A DNA stretch of 64,000 nt from JAUWKC01 sp035529895 (GTDB lineage Bacteria; Planctomycetota; Phycisphaerae; Sedimentisphaerales; Anaerobacaceae): assembly GCA_035529895.1 (NCBI GenBank), contig DATKVV010000077.1, positions 49,134-113,133 on the forward strand. The letters are read 5' to 3'. The notes below the pieces were generated by a model that did not search any database, was not told where the DNA came from, and saw only the letters and a program-made list of their open reading frames with translations. Shown in pieces: positions 1 to 8,561 of this stretch. Made by a program: the position numbers and the translations under genes. Position 1 is the stretch's first letter, and each line of letters opens with the position of its first letter.

Positions 1-2068
1 ATGGTTCAATAATATCGACCTCGCCCAGGTCCCGAACCTCGCCCTGCTGCAACGTGACCCCGTCGGCAATAGTAACCGGCGCCCATTCGATCTCCCCGAG
101 TACGCGCAAGTTTATTCGCAGGTCAACTCCGGCCGGTACGGGAAAAGTGTTGTCTTTGCCGGCCTCGACTCTAAAATCTCGGAACACTCCGTCTTGCGGA
201 TGCTCGCCGCAGGCGGCGACAAAATCCTTTGCCCAGGCCGGACTATCTCCAGTGTACACGTGCCATTGGGGCCTGAACTTGATGGTACGCTGCCCCGTTT
301 TTACCTTGGCAACAGGATGAATCTGGACCGTTGCCGCCGGGAAAAGTTCAACATCTGGTACAAAGTAGCGGTTGTCCTGTTCTTTTGTGGTCCAGCTCTT
401 TATTATCCACGCCTCCAGATATTCCTCCTTGGAGACAACAAGCCGCAAAACGATGTCGTCCGACGGAACCACAAGCTCGAAAGAGCCGTCCTCAGTGGTA
501 TTTACCGACTGACGGCCGGCTTTCACCATCGCCTTCGCCATCGGCAGGCCTGTAACGCCGCTGACCACACGTCCATAGTAAATTCTCGGCGGAGGAAGCT
601 TGAAAACGAGTTCTTCGGGACTGTCCTCGGTCACCTCAATCGCCTGAAACCTGAATGTGTCGGCTTGTGCACGATACGTTCCTAACGGAAACCTGCCGCC
701 GTCCTTCCACTGATGGTATCCGAAATAGGTGTTGCTTGTTCCCGGAGCCATTTCGATTCTAAGCCCGATGTTACGGAGTACCTCAGGGTCGGTGATAGCC
801 CCATTCGCGCCCTCGAAGACAAAAGTGTGAAAATACCCTCCGTAATCAAGTCTGATTGTGGATTCCTCGCCGTTTGGTATGTCGCCTCTGAAGCCGGCAA
901 GGCCTGAGCTTGGCGGCGGGTCGACCCGGACAAAGCATTTTGCTTTTGGGGGAATCAGTGTTCCGAATTGAACGATATCTTCACCTATCGGGGGGTAAAT
1001 TCGAAAGCGTCCCTGCTGGTCCGTCACGACGCCGTGTCTTTGGTCCAGAGCGCAGCCTACCCGTTTGCCCCCGGATGGAATCATGCCCTCGACCCAGATA
1101 ACTGCTCCGCTTACACCGTTGCCGTTCGGGTCGAGCACAGCGCCCCGGAAGCTGCGCCGGTCAGCTTCGCTGCCCGGCGGAACACAAGGCACAAAAAGGT
1201 CGCCTGCTTCCAGTGAAGCCCGCGGCTCCAAAATGCTCGTGCCGTATCCGCTTCCCGAAACCCGAACCTCACACCGGCATTGTTTGGCATCGGAAAAATC
1301 CTGCAGGCCCCCCGCGCAGAACGGTAAAAACAATTGTCCTTGTGCATCAGTAACGTACCTGCCGAGGAGAATCCTTCCGGCTCCACTTTTCAAATACCAT
1401 TCAACCTGAGCTGCGGGCAGTGGATTGCTCAAAGCGTCATAAAGACCCCAGCGATAGCTTTCTTGTGCACTCTGCGCTTTGAGAGGCGCATAAAGTTCCA
1501 GGCCTTTGAGGTATTCCCACCCGCGAAAACTGCTGCCCAGGAGTTGCCTTATCACGGGGTCTTTCTGGTCCTGCCCGAAAACCACGACCAGCGCGGCATA
1601 ATCGAGTTGCCCAATATCACATATCACTTTCCGGCCGGATATCTTCAGTCTTGTTTCTCTGTACGCAGAAATATCGGGCTGGGTGTCTTTATAAATTCGC
1701 AGCAGTATCTCCCTCCCGTCGAGCTCGGCCCGCAACACGGGCAGGTAAAACGTCGGCCCCTCTTCGTATTTCCACTCCAGCGTCTCACCCGTCAAATACT
1801 CCTTTAACAGTCCATCCGTCTGATCCTGCGCCAAGAGTCCAAGAATTGCGGCTCCGTTCGGGTCTTTGAGTTCCGGCTCGATAGTCCGTCCCTTTACCAC
1901 CACGCTAATCGTTTCGTATAATCCTTTCAGACGGGCCTGTTGGTCCTTAAAGACACGCAGCACTGCTTGTCTGCCGTCGAGGTCGAAGTTCTTCGGCTTC
2001 TCGGCCGCAGGCGCAAGTGCCCAAATGGTTCCGCCGAACAACGCCGCCAACAGAAGAATGCGTTTCAT
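1..2068 (-). CDS. Secreted protein with carboxypeptidase-regulatory-like domains (3' end outside window)
   Basis: The minus strand is open from an ATG at 2068 to the left edge of the window, 689 codons without a stop, so the gene continues beyond position 1. A good ribosome site (AAGGAG) lies about 8 bases upstream of the ATG. The product starts with a signal peptide (MKRILLLAALFGGTIWALAP). About 240 residues of unrecognised sequence follow, then at least two stretches resembling carboxypeptidase regulatory-like beta-sandwiches. One begins near RRSFRGAVLDPNGNGVSGAV and a later one near RIYYGRVVSGVTGLPMAKA, each with the usual 'DGxF' strand. Such modules are common in secreted planctomycete proteins and suggest an envelope or extracellular location. 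No enzyme motif is seen in the visible part. Function unknown; confident that the gene is real. Confidence 0.8.
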   Translation of the reverse strand, partial: MKRILLLAALFGGTIWALAPAAEKPKNFDLDGRQAVLRVFKDQQARLKGLYETISVVVKGRTIEPELKDPNGAAILGLLAQDQTDGLLKEYLTGETLEWKYEEGPTFYLPVLRAELDGREILLRIYKDTQPDISAYRETRLKISGRKVICDIGQLDYAALVVVFGQDQKDPVIRQLLGSSFRGWEYLKGLELYAPLKAQSAQESYRWGLYDALSNPLPAAQVEWYLKSGAGRILLGRYVTDAQGQLFLPFCAGGLQDFSDAKQCRCEVRVSGSGYGTSILEPRASLEAGDLFVPCVPPGSEADRRSFRGAVLDPNGNGVSGAVIWVEGMIPSGGKRVGCALDQRHGVVTDQQGRFRIYPPIGEDIVQFGTLIPPKAKCFVRVDPPPSSGLAGFRGDIPNGEESTIRLDYGGYFHTFVFEGANGAITDPEVLRNIGLRIEMAPGTSNTYFGYHQWKDGGRFPLGTYRAQADTFRFQAIEVTEDSPEELVFKLPPPRIYYGRVVSGVTGLPMAKAMVKAGRQSVNTTEDGSFELVVPSDDIVLRLVVSKEEYLEAWIIKSWTTKEQDNRYFVPDVELFPAATVQIHPVAKVKTGQRTIKFRPQWHVYTGDSPAWAKDFVAACGEHPQDGVFRDFRVEAGKDNTFPVPAGVDLRINLRVLGEIEWAPVTIADGVTLQQGEVRDLGEVDIIEP

Positions 2069-2270
2069 AGTCCGCTCCTTGTATTCCTATTTTGCATTAT
2101 ACCCGCCGGACCGTTTTCGTCAAGGACTTTTTTGATGGCCAAAGCTGATTTTTTACACCCCCGCACTAATCGGTTTTTGGCGAAAGCAAAATCGCAATCG
2201 GCCCGGCATATTTCCTTCTCACGCGGACGATAAGGTCGCGGCCCCTCGGCGCCCGGCGGTGCCGGCTATC

Positions 2271-2675
2271 TTACTTGTTGTAGTAGACTTGCTCCATAAT
2301 GGCCCAGGACTTTTGGCCTGGAAGCGGAATCTGCATCGGGTCACAGACCTTCAGCCACTCCTTGTTCCGCGGCTCAGCCGCCAGCCTGGCCATGTCGTCT
2401 TCATAATCGCTGCCGGTGTACTCGTAGTAGCCGAACTCGTACCACTTGCCGTCAATCTTGTGCAGAAAGATGGAGAAATTGTGCATGTGGTACTTGTTGA
2501 GCAGGTCGCGGACGCCCGGATTGGAATCGGCGTGCAGCGCCTTGTACTCGGGTATTACTTCCGGCCGGATTCCAACCACCATCCCGACCCGCTTGGCCTT
2601 CTGTTGTGCACACCCTCCGATAGCGACAACCAATGCCAACGCTGCCATAAGACTCAATCTCGTGACATTTCTCAT
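2271..2675 (-). CDS. L-rhamnose mutarotase (RhaM/DUF718)-like lipoprotein
   Basis: 134 residues. The first 20 form a lipoprotein signal with a clear lipobox (VAIGGC), so the mature protein should be anchored on the outside of the inner membrane or exported. The rest matches the small ferredoxin-like RhaM fold: an EYKALHADSNPGV stretch, the HNFSIFLHK strand, a WYEFGYYEY strand, and a C-terminal WAIMEQVYY strand like the family's 'LxEVFYL'. Family members interconvert the anomers of L-rhamnose, normally in the cytoplasm. Ribosome site AAAGGGAAGAA sits directly before the ATG. It starts 39 bases after the GH43-like gene and is probably co-transcribed, which suggests a role in rhamnose-containing polysaccharide use. 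The signal peptide is unusual for this family. Substrate is inferred only. Confidence 0.75.
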   Translation of the reverse strand: MRNVTRLSLMAALALVVAIGGCAQQKAKRVGMVVGIRPEVIPEYKALHADSNPGVRDLLNKYHMHNFSIFLHKIDGKWYEFGYYEYTGSDYEDDMARLAAEPRNKEWLKVCDPMQIPLPGQKSWAIMEQVYYNK

Positions 2676-2714
2676 TTCTTCCCTTTCAAAAAAACCGTTT
2701 TTCTGTTCCTCGAT

Positions 2715-3824
2715 TCAGCCGTTGACGTGGCCGCGTTTTTCGAGCAGCGGCGTCAGGACGCATTTGGGCACCTTGATGATGCTCCCGTGCTTGAGGCCCT
2801 TCGGAAAATGTATCTGTTCCGAGACATCGACCCAATTCTTCAGGTCTCTGGACTTGACCGCCCCGTAATAGGTTTCGCCGCTGTGATGGTCGTAGAAAAC
2901 ATAATACTCATCGCCCGCCTTGACAGCGCAGGGGCCTTCATTGTGCCATTTGCCCGGCCCACTGCCGGTAATCGGTTCGGAGATGTCACCAAAAAGTCCG
3001 TACCTGCTCCTGCTGCGCGCTATGCGGATATTCTGATGGGCCGGTGTGAAAACCTCAGAGTCGTTGTAACGCTCGTCTTTGAAGAACAATAAATACTCTT
3101 GGCCGTCCTTCAGCAGATACGCGTCGATACAGCTATAGCCCGGGTCCAAAAGCAACTTGACCTCACTCAAGCTCTCGAAATCCTTCGTGGTAACATACCA
3201 AATCCGATGCTGCTTGCTCGTGTGCGGCAGCTCCGCCGGCGGAAAAGTCCCGTCATCCAGCCACGTCGACCAGACAATCTGCCACTGCCCCGCGTCCCCA
3301 TCGTAGAATATCTTTGGCGCCCAGCAGTTTCTGGCCTTTGGCTTGCTTTCCATCAGCGGTATCAGCCTCGGCTCGCTCCAGTTGATAAGGTCTCGCGTGC
3401 TCGCATAGCCGATGTCCCTGCGTTTCCACCCCGTCGTCCAGACCATGCGGATAGTCCCATCCGGCCCCATCATAATAAAAGGGTCACGCATAATGTTGTC
3501 GCCAATCGTCGGTTTCAGATGCGGCCCCGGTATCTCGGTCCAATTGTGCAAATCCTCGCTCCAGACCAGATACAGCCCCTCCCGTTCACCTCTGAACGAC
3601 GAAAACAGATAGACCTCGTTCTGGTCGGCGCATCTTTTGGCCCTGACTGCATCCGGGCTGCGCTTTGCGACTTTATCGTGTTTGCCCCCTTCGCTGCCGT
3701 ACTGCGACAGGGGCTGCTCGATGCGGCCGGCCGATGCGCCGACATCCGCAGCAAAACCTGCAATAAAAATTGTAACCGAAAGGACCGCCAATGCTCGTGC
3801 TTGTGCGTGTGATTTCCTGTGCAT
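2715..3824 (-). CDS. Secreted glycoside hydrolase, GH43-like five-bladed propeller
   Basis: 369 residues from the ATG at 3824, chosen over an upstream in-frame start because AGGAAAGAGAAG precedes it and a signal peptide (MHRKSHAQARALAVLSVTIF) follows at once. The mature part shows propeller repeats typical of GH43/GH32-like enzymes: YLVWSEDLHNWTEI, then RDPFIMMGPDGTIRMVW with the conserved Arg-Asp-Pro-Phe, then WAPKIFYDGDAGQWQIVWS and later HNEGPCAVKAGDEYYVFYD. The family cleaves arabinose, xylose or galactose linkages. The Asp of RDPF and the Glu of HNEGP are plausible catalytic residues by family comparison. It is the first gene of a two-gene unit with the rhamnose mutarotase-like lipoprotein, pointing to plant or algal polysaccharide breakdown outside the cytoplasm. 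Precise substrate cannot be read from sequence. Confidence 0.8.
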   Translation of the reverse strand: MHRKSHAQARALAVLSVTIFIAGFAADVGASAGRIEQPLSQYGSEGGKHDKVAKRSPDAVRAKRCADQNEVYLFSSFRGEREGLYLVWSEDLHNWTEIPGPHLKPTIGDNIMRDPFIMMGPDGTIRMVWTTGWKRRDIGYASTRDLINWSEPRLIPLMESKPKARNCWAPKIFYDGDAGQWQIVWSTWLDDGTFPPAELPHTSKQHRIWYVTTKDFESLSEVKLLLDPGYSCIDAYLLKDGQEYLLFFKDERYNDSEVFTPAHQNIRIARSRSRYGLFGDISEPITGSGPGKWHNEGPCAVKAGDEYYVFYDHHSGETYYGAVKSRDLKNWVDVSEQIHFPKGLKHGSIIKVPKCVLTPLLEKRGHVNG

Positions 3825-4046
3825 CTTCTCTTTCCTTCTATAGCGAGTGCAAATCCTCACAATTACCTTTGGTCTTTTTGGCCCGTCCCGGGAGTCGCTT
3901 TATACTCTATATCAGAGCATCACGCAACCGCCGCTGCGGCTCGCAGGATGGATGCCGCGAAAAGTCCCGCCGAAAAAATCAGACGGGCCGCGACATTAAA
4001 ACAGAAAAACAAACGGGGTTCACGCCTCCTTTTCTTGTGCATGATT

Positions 4047-5213
4047 TCACGTGCCGCTAAATGCTCTGTTGATAATTGTCAGAACCCGCTCGGCGACGTA
4101 AATCTTGTTCCTTCTTCGACCTGTAATTTCTTTCAGAATGCCGCTCCTGACAAGCCTCCGCACGTTCTCCCTGGCTGCAGGGTATGTGATATTGAAATGC
4201 CTGCTTACGAACACAATAGTGACCACGGGTCTCTCTATCAGAAGGTCGACGAGCCTGACCTGCAACGCCGACCTTTTCGCGGCGCAGACTGTTTCGTGGT
4301 ACTCCTTCTGCAGGGCCAGCAACTGCCCTGCTCTTTCGAACACATCCTTTGATTGCTCCGTGACGCCACGAAGGAAAAACAGTATCCACTCCACCCACCG
4401 GCCTTTGGTGCTGACTTCCAAAAGCCGCTGGTAATACTCCGCACGGCAGCGCTCAAAATAAGCGCTCAGGTACAACAGGGGTTTGTCCAGTACGCCTGTT
4501 ATGCAAAGCAGCATAGTTATAAGCAGCCGCCCTATCCTGCCGTTTCCGTCGCCGAAAGGATGAATCGCTTCGAATTGATAGTGAATCAGTGCCACCCAGA
4601 CCAGGACGGGCCACTGGCTCCTATCAGAGTTAACGAACCTTTCGAACGCGTCCAGGGCCCCGTGCATCTCCGCTGGCGGCGGGGGCACATAGCTCGCCTC
4701 CGCAATGGAGCACCCGGGCGGCCCAATCCAGTTCTGACCCGTCCTGAACTGCCCCGGCAAGCTCTGCCCGCCCCGAACATCCTTCAGAAGGATTTCGTGA
4801 AGCTCTCTAATCATCCGCAGGCATACGGGCAGCTCCCGGCTTCTGTCCAGTCCGTATTCCAATGCGGCGACATAGTTTGCAACCTCGCGCACATCCGGAA
4901 CCTGCGACTCGACCGGCCGCTCGTCCATCTCGAAAAGATATAACTGCTGCATGGTGGCGACCGTCCCTTCTATCCGGCTGGAGAGTTCGGCCTCTCTGCG
5001 AATGAACGGGCTGATTAAGAGATTCGGATTTGGCAGATTAAACCCAACACCCCGCAACTGCCCGATAGCGAGATTGGCGTCCGATAAAGCACTGACAAGT
5101 TCCGCGCCCCACTGTAAACGGGGTGGCAAATCGTGAGGGACAAAAGCCATCTGCCCTCCCGTAGTCGGGACCAGACGCCCAAAGCTATCGTCGGTTATAT
5201 CTGAGTGCTTCAT
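4047..5213 (-). CDS. Fic family AMPylator-like protein with C-terminal winged helix
   Basis: 388 residues from the ATG at 5213; a TTG seven codons upstream (5234) is also possible and neither has a well-spaced ribosome site. The complete Fic core motif HPFGDGNGRIGR is at about residues 218-229, with catalytic His. Fic proteins transfer AMP (or another nucleotide part) from ATP to hydroxyl side chains of target proteins. An inhibitory helix motif of the S-x3-E-G kind (SSRIEG, about 78-83) lies before the core, as in class II Fic proteins, so basal activity should be low. The C-terminal 70 residues (VRLVDLLIERPVVTIVFVSR and on) look like a winged helix-turn-helix. A promoter with an overlapping inverted repeat is found upstream (5388-5438), consistent with autoregulation (inference). 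The target is unknown. Confidence 0.88.
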   Translation of the reverse strand: MKHSDITDDSFGRLVPTTGGQMAFVPHDLPPRLQWGAELVSALSDANLAIGQLRGVGFNLPNPNLLISPFIRREAELSSRIEGTVATMQQLYLFEMDERPVESQVPDVREVANYVAALEYGLDRSRELPVCLRMIRELHEILLKDVRGGQSLPGQFRTGQNWIGPPGCSIAEASYVPPPPAEMHGALDAFERFVNSDRSQWPVLVWVALIHYQFEAIHPFGDGNGRIGRLLITMLLCITGVLDKPLLYLSAYFERCRAEYYQRLLEVSTKGRWVEWILFFLRGVTEQSKDVFERAGQLLALQKEYHETVCAAKRSALQVRLVDLLIERPVVTIVFVSRHFNITYPAARENVRRLVRSGILKEITGRRRNKIYVAERVLTIINRAFSGT

Positions 5214-5387
5214 CCTTATTATACTTTCGTTCAATTGGCCACAGATTATTACAGTTTTTAACCAAAAACCTTAATAAAGCAAGCCTTATTTCCGAAAAAC
5301 TGTTGGCAGAGCCGTTCGCCTTTTACGTATCGCCTTGTTTTGCAAGAGCTTGTGTTCTATTGTACTTCCGTCAGCTTTTTCCGGGTA

Positions 5388-5419
5388 TTATTATAGCTTT
5401 GGCGATATAACTATAATAA
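5388..5419. repeat. 9-bp inverted repeat, candidate operator of the fic gene
   Basis: TTATTATAG at 5388-5396 is exactly complementary to CTATAATAA at 5411-5419, with 14 bases between. The right arm overlaps the -10 hexamer of the minus-strand promoter for fic. A protein bound here would block transcription. The winged helix at the end of the Fic protein is the obvious candidate (inference). Confidence 0.55.
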
Positions 5420-5438
5420 GGCGGCTCATTCCTGTCAA
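5410..5438 (-). promoter_or_regulatory. Sigma-70-type promoter for fic
   Basis: On the minus strand TTGACA (5438-5433), a 17-base spacer and TATAGT (5415-5410). Only one -10 base departs from consensus. Transcription would start near 5403, about 170-190 bases before the fic start. Confidence 0.7.
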
Positions 5439-5449
5439 CGGCCGCTGCT

Positions 5450-5884
5450 CTAACTGCCCCGGGGTTCCTCCGCCAGGACTGCCAAAAGTCGGCTGCAAGT
5501 TTCGGGCGACAGTTCCGCCTCTGGCTCCCTTTTGCTTTGTGGTTCATCACCGCCCTGCCCCGACCTCTTATCTGTAAACTTTGGGAGCGAGATTATATCC
5601 AGGCAAGCCTTGCGGGCCGTTTCTTCCTTTTCCGATTCGGTAAGCTGAACCAGCTTTGCCGCCGCCAGCGCCTTGTACCGCGCGATAACAAGCTCGCTCT
5701 GAAGCTTCAGCCAGTCCATCCGCCTCTCAAGCTCTTCGACAAAGGCGTCCTCCCCCAGCCACCTGTTTAATGCCGCCCTGCTTACCTTATGCTTGTCCAG
5801 AATCGCCTGCTCATCCACCTCACCGGCGAACAAATCATCTATCACTGCTGCTTGCTTCCTTCTCAACTTCTTCTGCTTGTTCAT
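5450..5884 (-). CDS. Small HTH protein, phage terminase small-subunit-like
   Basis: 144 residues starting with ATG at 5884. The N-terminus (KKLRRKQAAVIDDLFAGEVD, then ILDKHKVSRAALNRWLGED) is a helix-turn-helix of the kind seen in phage terminase small subunits and related insertion-element proteins, where it recognises DNA. A long helical region follows (EELERRMDWLKLQSELVIAR), then an acidic and Arg/Lys-rich tail (KRSGQGGDEPQSKREPEAEL). It is the last gene of a five-gene same-strand cassette, 113 bases after the ParB-like gene. No large terminase, portal or capsid gene is next to it, so it is not part of a normal packaging module. DNA binding is inferred from the fold; the role is unknown. 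Confidence 0.7.
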   Translation of the reverse strand: MNKQKKLRRKQAAVIDDLFAGEVDEQAILDKHKVSRAALNRWLGEDAFVEELERRMDWLKLQSELVIARYKALAAAKLVQLTESEKEETARKACLDIISLPKFTDKRSGQGGDEPQSKREPEAELSPETCSRLLAVLAEEPRGS

Positions 5885-5997
5885 TGTTGAAAGCCTCGAT
5901 TTCGTGGTAAAAACTTAATCGACGGAGTTGCCTTGTTATTGTTCGCCGCCCACTTCGATAAAAAATCCTATAATAGCTACTCCATACAGCCAATAAT

Positions 5998-6636
5998 TCA
6001 GTTTTTGCCGGAATTCCCCGGCCAGCCCTCAAGAAAACGTGCCGCTATCTCCGTCAAAGCTGCTGCGTTTCGCGCGGCCTTTGTTTTCTCTGCGCTGTTT
6101 TGCCCTGCAAGTGTGAGCGCCTTCTCTACAATCCCTTGCTGCTGGTCGTTCAGAAAAAACACCTTCGCATTCGCAAAAGACCCCGCCTCTATCTTGGCGG
6201 GCCTACTCGGCAGCTTCAGGTTCGCCAACCGCTCAATCTGCTTTCTTGTCTGCGGCAATAATTTTGCAAGCTCCCGGCTGCCAAACCGCTTGTTTAACCG
6301 CTCCAGCAGCCTCAGCTTTTTGGCCAGCACATCTGACCCCCCTAAGCGGTTGAGCGTCGCCAGCAGTATGTCCGTCTGCTCATCGTCTACGTCCCACACT
6401 ATGCAGTCGGCCGCTTCGTACCCCAACCTCATCAACGCCTGCCACCTGTGATGCCCATTGATTATCTGATAACAGCCCGCCTGCTCCGGACAAGGTCGAA
6501 CTATCAACGGCTCATATCGACCCGTCCGCTCTATATTGCGCACCAGTTTGGCAAAATTGGCCTTGCTCTGCTGATTAGAATTGTCCGGATGAGCAACCAG
6601 CTTGTCCAACGCTATCGAGTTAACCGAATTCGTCAT
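5998..6636 (-). CDS. ParB/Srx-fold N-terminal domain protein
   Basis: 212 residues from ATG 6636, with AGAGGGAT just before it. The first 100 residues are a ParB N-terminal domain: SIALDKLVAHPDN, then ERTGRYEPLIVRPC, then the hallmark INGHHRWQAL (family pattern GxHRxxA). In ParB proteins this pocket binds CTP; in other relatives it is a nuclease or an ATP-dependent kinase-like pocket. Residues 110-150 (LAKKLRLLERLNKRFGSREL and on) form a helix-turn-helix-like segment. The C-terminus is basic and helical. There is no ParA nearby, so chromosome partitioning is unlikely. It follows the GNAT-like gene by 29 bases and should be co-transcribed with it. ParB-like proteins with phage-type neighbours usually act on DNA, which is all that can be inferred. 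Confidence 0.82.
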   Translation of the reverse strand: MTNSVNSIALDKLVAHPDNSNQQSKANFAKLVRNIERTGRYEPLIVRPCPEQAGCYQIINGHHRWQALMRLGYEAADCIVWDVDDEQTDILLATLNRLGGSDVLAKKLRLLERLNKRFGSRELAKLLPQTRKQIERLANLKLPSRPAKIEAGSFANAKVFFLNDQQQGIVEKALTLAGQNSAEKTKAARNAAALTEIAARFLEGWPGNSGKN

Positions 6637-6665
6637 ATCCCTCTTTATTCTCTATCCCCTCTACG

Positions 6666-7406
6666 CTATACGCTGAACGCTATTTCCGGATTGAACCAGA
6701 TGTAATAAACCGGCCGGCCGGTCAGCCTGCTCAGCACAAATCGCGTCCGCTCAAGACCCGCCGGCTTGTTCCGGCTCTCGCTGTAGCTGTCCAAAAAATC
6801 CCTTATCTGAAACTCGATAAACTCCGCCTCCCCCCTGCCCAAGTTATCAAGCTTTTCCTGAACCTTCGGCGGGTCAATGAACATCTCCTCCTCGATACCG
6901 ACCAGACTGAATGCCTCGACAAGCTGAGTGCACCGCACCGGCGTCTTCCCTGCGTACGCCGTCATACCCGCCCTCTCTAAGAATGGATTTACCAGCCCCA
7001 TCACCGCCATCCCCTCGATAATGGGGACGCCGAATCGGGGCATCGTCTCGCGCACCAAGCGGCTCGCCAGACCCAGCCCGCGAAACCGCGGCTCGATAAT
7101 CACCCTGCTTATACACCGAATGTTCTTATTCACCAGAGCCACCTGCGTTGCCGTATCCAGGCCGGTAAAAATATCGCCCAGAGCCGCCCGGCGAAGCTCA
7201 ACTTCCGGGCTTGGCATCCTGTACGTGACGACGCCGATTGTCTGTATGCCGAAGCCGCCAGCGAGGCCCTTCGCCGGCCTGATGGCAAAAATCGCCGTGG
7301 AGCCACCCGTGTGGCTGTCACGGTAATGCAAATGTGCCAGCCTCTTGTAGTCCTCCGGACACCCGGCAACAATTTCCAGGTGTTTTATAATGCTGCATCT
7401 CCGCAT
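6666..7406 (-). CDS. GNAT-like N-acetyltransferase-fold protein, partner of ABC-type ATPase
   Basis: 246 residues. The central part carries a GNAT acetyl-CoA loop: RVIIEPRFRGLGLASRLVRE matches the family's 'RGxGxxxxL' pyrophosphate-binding turn, followed by PIIEGMAVMGLVNPFLERAG, where GNATs place the C-terminal strand and helix. The N-terminus (LHYRDSHTGGSTAIFAIRP) is not typical. It starts 2 bases after the stop of the ATPase gene, so translation is surely coupled. COG2401 is a family of ABC-type ATPases fused to a predicted acetyltransferase; here the same pair appears as two adjacent genes. That resemblance is recalled from family knowledge, not measured. Substrate unknown. The 60-residue C-terminal tail has a VYYIWFNPE end of no known function. 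Confidence 0.72.
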   Translation of the reverse strand: MRRCSIIKHLEIVAGCPEDYKRLAHLHYRDSHTGGSTAIFAIRPAKGLAGGFGIQTIGVVTYRMPSPEVELRRAALGDIFTGLDTATQVALVNKNIRCISRVIIEPRFRGLGLASRLVRETMPRFGVPIIEGMAVMGLVNPFLERAGMTAYAGKTPVRCTQLVEAFSLVGIEEEMFIDPPKVQEKLDNLGRGEAEFIEFQIRDFLDSYSESRNKPAGLERTRFVLSRLTGRPVYYIWFNPEIAFSV

Positions 7407-7408
7407 CT

Positions 7409-8056
7409 TTATCTGCTTTTCTGTTTGTAGATGACCTGCGCCGGGCCCGAGAGCTCCTTGACAACAAGCACGTCCGGCGCCAAATCAATGAGCGTGTCCT
7501 CGTGACCCGCCGCAAGAATAAATGTCACGCCCGCCCGTTTTGCGAACCTGTGCACGTTGTATGCTATCACCGCCGCCGTTATCCGGTCCAATCCGCAGCA
7601 GAATTCGTCCGCAAAAACAAATTTCTTTCCCGAAGCCATTGCCTTTGCCAGTCTGAATCGGTACTTCTGTCCGTCACTGAGGTTACTCGCCTTGTTTAGA
7701 ATACAAGTAACATCGCTCAGACCAGCGGCGCTGAGCACCTTCAGCCCTTTCAGAACATCGCCCTCAATGCACTCGATCACCGTTTTGTCCGCCGGCAGTT
7801 CTATCTCGTCCAGATTCACCTTCTCCGACGCCGGAACGCACTCCTCCAGCTCGTTCAATAGCACGCTCTTGCCGGCCCCCGACGGCCCCGTGATGTACAC
7901 AATGTCACCCTGCTCGATTTCAATAACGCATTCGTGGCGGACCGCGCCTGCCTTGAGCCGCTCAACCGTCAGCCCGAACATCCGCATTACAGCGGCGGCC
8001 TTTTCCGTAATCTGTCCGTCCCACCCAAAGCTTCTGGAAACATTGTATGTTGGCAT
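7409..8056 (-). CDS. ABC-type ATPase, non-transporter type (COG2401-like)
   Basis: 215 residues. All ABC ATPase elements are visible: Walker A GPSGAGKS at about 58-65, signature region LSDGQKYRFRLAKAM, Walker B FVFADEF with catalytic Glu, D-loop GLDR, and an H-loop His in AAGHEDTL. No membrane segments occur here or in neighbours, so it is not a transporter component. The N-terminus (RSFGWDGQITEKAAAVMRMF) is specific to a small family of stand-alone ATPases associated with an acetyltransferase-like domain (COG2401). It is the second gene of the cassette, 30 bases after the double-HTH gene and 2 bases before the GNAT-like gene. ABC ATPases of this style often act on nucleic acids or as energy switches in mobile elements; the actual role is unknown. 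Confidence 0.8.
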   Translation of the reverse strand: MPTYNVSRSFGWDGQITEKAAAVMRMFGLTVERLKAGAVRHECVIEIEQGDIVYITGPSGAGKSVLLNELEECVPASEKVNLDEIELPADKTVIECIEGDVLKGLKVLSAAGLSDVTCILNKASNLSDGQKYRFRLAKAMASGKKFVFADEFCCGLDRITAAVIAYNVHRFAKRAGVTFILAAGHEDTLIDLAPDVLVVKELSGPAQVIYKQKSR

Positions 8057-8086
8057 ATAATCTTGTTCTTTCCTTGACTCGATTCC

Positions 8087-8509
8087 CTAAACGGCGTCCC
8101 CTCTCTTAACAAGCCGCCTGATTCTCTCGACCGTCTTGCGAACCTGATAAAGCGTCCACTTGCGCTTCTCGGCTATCTTCCTTTGCGGCAGCCCCAGCAG
8201 AAAGTGCTCTCTGGCCAGCGCCATCTCGTCCTCCGTAAGCCTGTCCCGGTTCCGCAGACACAGTATGTATTCACCCTCAATAAGCCGCCTGCTCAGCCTC
8301 TGGATTCTGCGCGCGATATTCGCCTCATTCACACCTGCCAGCCGCGCCATTTGTCGATAACTGTTCCCATTCTCCAGATACATTGTCATCAGCAGCCTGT
8401 CCTCGCCCGTAAGCAGACTTACCCTGCTTCGCAGCAGTTCCAGTCTGGCCCGATAGGTGTTCTTGGCCCCCAAAGCCTCTTGTGGGATATTCTCGTGAAG
8501 TAGCTCCAT
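8087..8509 (-). CDS. Double helix-turn-helix protein, sigma region 4-like
   Basis: 140 residues from ATG 8509. Two helix-turn-helix units are visible: YRQMARLAGVNEANIARRIQ at about 52-71, and QRKIAEKRKWTLYQVRKTVE at about 109-128. Both resemble region 4 of sigma-70 factors or small phage late regulators. No region 2 is present, so it is not a complete sigma factor. It is the first gene of the cassette and lies about 50 bases downstream of a strong minus-strand promoter (8562-8589). It may control the cassette itself (inference). Base composition is like its neighbours. It does not match a named family that I can recognise with certainty. Confidence 0.7.
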   Translation of the reverse strand: MELLHENIPQEALGAKNTYRARLELLRSRVSLLTGEDRLLMTMYLENGNSYRQMARLAGVNEANIARRIQRLSRRLIEGEYILCLRNRDRLTEDEMALAREHFLLGLPQRKIAEKRKWTLYQVRKTVERIRRLVKRGDAV

Positions 8510-8561
8510 CTATTACTTGCTGTCCACTTTCATTATTTCATTATTTATCTAACATCTGCGT

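Noticed and set aside
2259..3092. Plus-strand open frame of 277 codons
   Set aside because: It is the mirror of the rhamnose mutarotase-like and GH43-like genes, which have signals, ribosome sites and family motifs on the minus strand.
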